This document shows, one piece after another, positions 62,023 to 64,000 of a stretch of 64,000 nt of DNA. The DNA comes from Pedobacter sp. KBW06. GTDB lineage: Bacteria > Bacteroidota > Bacteroidia > Sphingobacteriales > Sphingobacteriaceae. The notes beneath the pieces are model-generated. The model was not told the origin of the DNA and did not search any database. It saw nothing but the letters and a program-made list of their open reading frames with translations. The stretch spans positions 427,343 to 491,342 of the forward strand of contig NZ_QAJL01000003.1 in assembly GCF_003852525.1 (NCBI RefSeq). The letters are read 5' to 3'. Within the stretch, counting starts at the first letter, position 1. Every line of letters starts with the position of its first letter. The position numbers and the translations under genes are program-made.

Positions 62023-63744
62023 TTAAAGTTCTTTTTTATAATCATCGAAAGATATTTCAGATAACACTAGTAGTTTTTCTAAAGTCTCTTTTTGTGTCCC
62101 CTCCGGAGTAGCAGTATGCTGTACAAAATGTAGCCGAAATAGCTCATCAAAGCTCATGTGTCCAGCCATCAAATTTGAACTTGTCTGATTTTGGGCGAAC
62201 ATCATTCTATTTTGTTCAAGATAATTGAGATAATCAATCAGCATTTGTTCCATAAAAATCATATCCCTTTGGCCCAAGGCCATATCAAGCAAGACAGAAA
62301 GGTTCATCACAGTTACGGGCATGATCTCATAACGCAGATCGTGTACAGGAACTATCTTTTCAAATTGTTCATTCAAATATTCATTTACACCCGGCATACC
62401 AAACATAAAATCATGATGTAATATAATAGGATATATCCTGACATTCTCCTCTCCTTCACGAAGAAATGATGCTTGATCAAAATGAAACCCACCACCAATA
62501 ATGACGTTAATCTGATCTCTTAGCTGGGTAATTCCCTTTTTCTTTTTCTTTGCAGTCAGTACAAATTTTTCATCAATATACTTCTTAAGCTCTGCTACTT
62601 CAGGGTAATTGGTTAGCTGCTCATTAAAAATATATGCTTTATACTCAAATAAGAAGATCATTTTACCAATTCGGATGTAACCATCAGGTACGTCTTTACT
62701 GTTGTCATCAAAATGAAGCACATTAGCATTTTCATTGACGACCATCGTGAGCAAAGGTTCCAACAAGCTACGCTCCAGTGCTCCTGAAACATCAATACAG
62801 TATTGGTTAAATGACAATCTTTGCTTTAAACTTGTCTTGTGATAAAGTTCAAAGAATGGCCCAAAATATTTTTTCCGCAGATAAAAATCAGGATCAATGA
62901 CCATATACCCTCTTTCCGGTTGAAGATACAATGGAAATTCCTTTATGGAACGCATAGAAAAACTCGTGATACCGTTAACTTTATTTATGGTCTGTGCAAT
63001 AAGATGCTCCTGTTTGATCCCAACATTTGGCAATAGATAAGTTAATTTTCTTAGCATAGCATCCGGATCATCATTCTGGATTACCTTATTAACTTGATTA
63101 AAACTTGTCAGCAGCTGGCTTATACTCACAAATCCATTCTTATTCAGATATGCTTTTAATTCCTGATAATATTCGAGTTTCGCATGTTTTAAAAAGCAAA
63201 ACAGCTTATAAGTTTCAAAAATGATATGAGGGCGTTCACTAAATTCAAACTGCGGTAAAATAGGTTTCCAGATCAATTCATATTTTGAACTCTGGAATCC
63301 ATCTTCATGTTTCTGAAATTTGATATTTTCGTTGTCTTTTTCATTTACAATTTGGACCATTAAAAGATAAGCTCTAAAAAAATCGAACTCCATAGCTTTC
63401 CCAGAGAGAGAGTCTATTGTACGGAAATGATTCAATTCCCGAAGTATCATTTCCAACAAATAACGTCTGCCAAAAATCAAACCACTAAAATTCTCATTTT
63501 TTGTGGCTTTAAAAACAGCAAATGCTTTTTCTATACGATGAAAATCAGACATATCAAATGTTTTAGCAAGAGATTTATAAATCCTATCTTGCAATTTGAA
63601 TTTATCTTCTGGAGAATTGAGTTCGTTGATCAGTGCAATACAAACAGTTATAATAGTATCTGACGGTATTTCTTGTACAGCCACTTCATAGCTATTTAAA
63701 TCATCAAATAAATCGGCGTAATTGGGTACAGTATGATTTTGCAT
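62023..63744 (-). CDS. PD-(D/E)XK nuclease-like protein, unknown specificity
   Basis: A 573-residue protein. The N-terminal 300 residues are helical and unrecognised. Residues 354-369 fit a restriction-like core: D354 in VPDGYIRIG, then E367-x-K369 in LFEYKAYIF, the D-x12-E-x-K pattern, followed by a helix TQLRDQINVIIGG with a Gln/Arg pair as in motif IV of such nucleases. The protein ends with LFRLHFVQHTATPEGTQ. The gene is convergent to the reverse transcriptase and 23 bp downstream of the DUF4145-like gene on its own strand, so it belongs with that gene. A phage-defence effector is a reasonable but unproven guess. Confidence 0.6.
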   Translation of the reverse strand: MQNHTVPNYADLFDDLNSYEVAVQEIPSDTIITVCIALINELNSPEDKFKLQDRIYKSLAKTFDMSDFHRIEKAFAVFKATKNENFSGLIFGRRYLLEMILRELNHFRTIDSLSGKAMEFDFFRAYLLMVQIVNEKDNENIKFQKHEDGFQSSKYELIWKPILPQFEFSERPHIIFETYKLFCFLKHAKLEYYQELKAYLNKNGFVSISQLLTSFNQVNKVIQNDDPDAMLRKLTYLLPNVGIKQEHLIAQTINKVNGITSFSMRSIKEFPLYLQPERGYMVIDPDFYLRKKYFGPFFELYHKTSLKQRLSFNQYCIDVSGALERSLLEPLLTMVVNENANVLHFDDNSKDVPDGYIRIGKMIFLFEYKAYIFNEQLTNYPEVAELKKYIDEKFVLTAKKKKKGITQLRDQINVIIGGGFHFDQASFLREGEENVRIYPIILHHDFMFGMPGVNEYLNEQFEKIVPVHDLRYEIMPVTVMNLSVLLDMALGQRDMIFMEQMLIDYLNYLEQNRMMFAQNQTSSNLMAGHMSFDELFRLHFVQHTATPEGTQKETLEKLLVLSEISFDDYKKEL

Positions 63745-63767
63745 ATTTTATCCTCTTATAACTTTGT

Positions 63768-64000
63768 TCATTCTTTTCCTGAATTCTTCAAATGCTCTAT
63801 CTTATCATGCAACAACTCAATCCGAGATGGCAAAACAAACAGATATTCAATAAGATAATCAAGCAAATCGATCATCAACGTTGTCACTTCCTGATCCGGC
63901 TCTCTCTCCAAATCAAAATGTGCCCCTAAATTGCCACCTTTTCTTATTGCATCTGCAATAGTCATAATCGGTTTATTGAAATCTACTTTATCTGGTAAAG
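63768..64000 (-). CDS. DUF4145-like protein, C-terminal part (5' end outside the window)
   Basis: The frame runs from the window edge to a stop at 63768. An internal ATG at 63965 is not the real start because the frame stays open upstream (LPDKVDFNKPIMTIADAIRKGG). The segment ADAIRKGGNLGAHFDLEREPDQEVTTLMIDLLDYLIEYLF is like the C-terminal helix pair of DUF4145 proteins, which occur fused to nucleases or alone in defence loci. It is followed 23 bp later by the nuclease-like gene. Confidence 0.55.
   Translation of the reverse strand, partial: LPDKVDFNKPIMTIADAIRKGGNLGAHFDLEREPDQEVTTLMIDLLDYLIEYLFVLPSRIELLHDKIEHLKNSGKE

Larger units (their letters stand above)
51065..64000. mobile_element. Integrative mobilizable element at tRNA-Ser (right end outside the window)
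   Basis: The element starts at the 3' end of tRNA-Ser and is marked by an IntDOT-type integrase immediately downstream. It carries regulatory genes (XRE, RteC-like), a BtgA/BtgB mobilization pair, an excisionase-like HTH protein and defence-like cargo. It contains no conjugation (type IV secretion) genes in the visible part, so transfer would need a helper. Base composition is visibly more AT rich from about 52.5 kb on. I find no second copy of the tRNA 3' end (attR) in the window, so the far boundary lies beyond 64000. Confidence 0.8.

Noticed and set aside
52555..64000. Second copy of the tRNA-Ser 3' end (attR) inside the window
   Set aside because: Reading both strands I found no match to the T-arm and acceptor end of the tRNA; the boundary must lie beyond the window.

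Overview
The window looks like a chromosome segment of a Bacteroidota member of the Sphingobacteriaceae, most like Pedobacter or a close relative. This is inferred from gene content and signals, not from a database search. Many genes are preceded by the Bacteroidota -7 element TAnnTTTG, Shine-Dalgarno sequences are scarce, a TonB receptor with a carboxypeptidase-like N-terminal domain is present, and the integrase is of the IntDOT type with Ser in place of the first catalytic Arg.

Bases 1-4010 hold the 5' part of a very large secreted protein on the minus strand. It has at least four 123-codon DUF11-like repeats, two of them almost identical. An 860-bp gap separates it from a divergent two-component pair (4871-7479). 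Bases 7599-11104 carry a small membrane protein with a trinucleotide repeat, a di-haem cytochrome c peroxidase, a TSUP permease, a HEAT-like protein and a lipocalin-like lipoprotein.

Bases 11219-16520 form a sulfur amino acid block: a trans-sulfuration enzyme, then a promoter, a SAM-I riboswitch, a 27-codon Cys-rich leader ORF and metY-metX-hom. From 16548 to 50903 lies mostly core genome. It includes a 2-oxoacid dehydrogenase E2, cinA, lptD, two amidases, an MCE protein, a glycosidase pair including GH125, rnz-STAS, phoH-purC, SAM hydrolase, serC-serA-DUF1015, a TonB receptor with rpe, rpsO-pnp, a MATE pump with a short leader ORF ending in RLRF, ddl, PASTA protein, mltG, thioesterases and YihY.

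A tRNA-Ser(TGA) with a canonical promoter (50966-51090) is followed by an integrase, and from there to the window edge the DNA is an AT-rich integrative mobilizable element whose far end is not seen. It carries the integrase, an XRE regulator coupled to a ferredoxin-like protein, an RteC-like regulator behind a striking set of nested inverted repeats, a BtgA/BtgB-type mobilization pair with a probable oriT, and an excisionase-like HTH protein. The cargo looks like a defence island: a reverse transcriptase of the antiviral (DRT/UG) kind with a long leader that may encode a non-coding RNA, a divergent protein with a C-terminal WYL domain, a PD-(D/E)XK nuclease-like protein, and a partial DUF4145-like protein.

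The most interesting candidates are the reverse transcriptase locus with its leader and WYL partner (58799-61954), the alternative RNA structures upstream of the RteC-like gene (54151-54332), the Cys-rich leader ORF between riboswitch and metY (12626-12709), and the RLRF leader ORF before the MATE pump (43522-43554).
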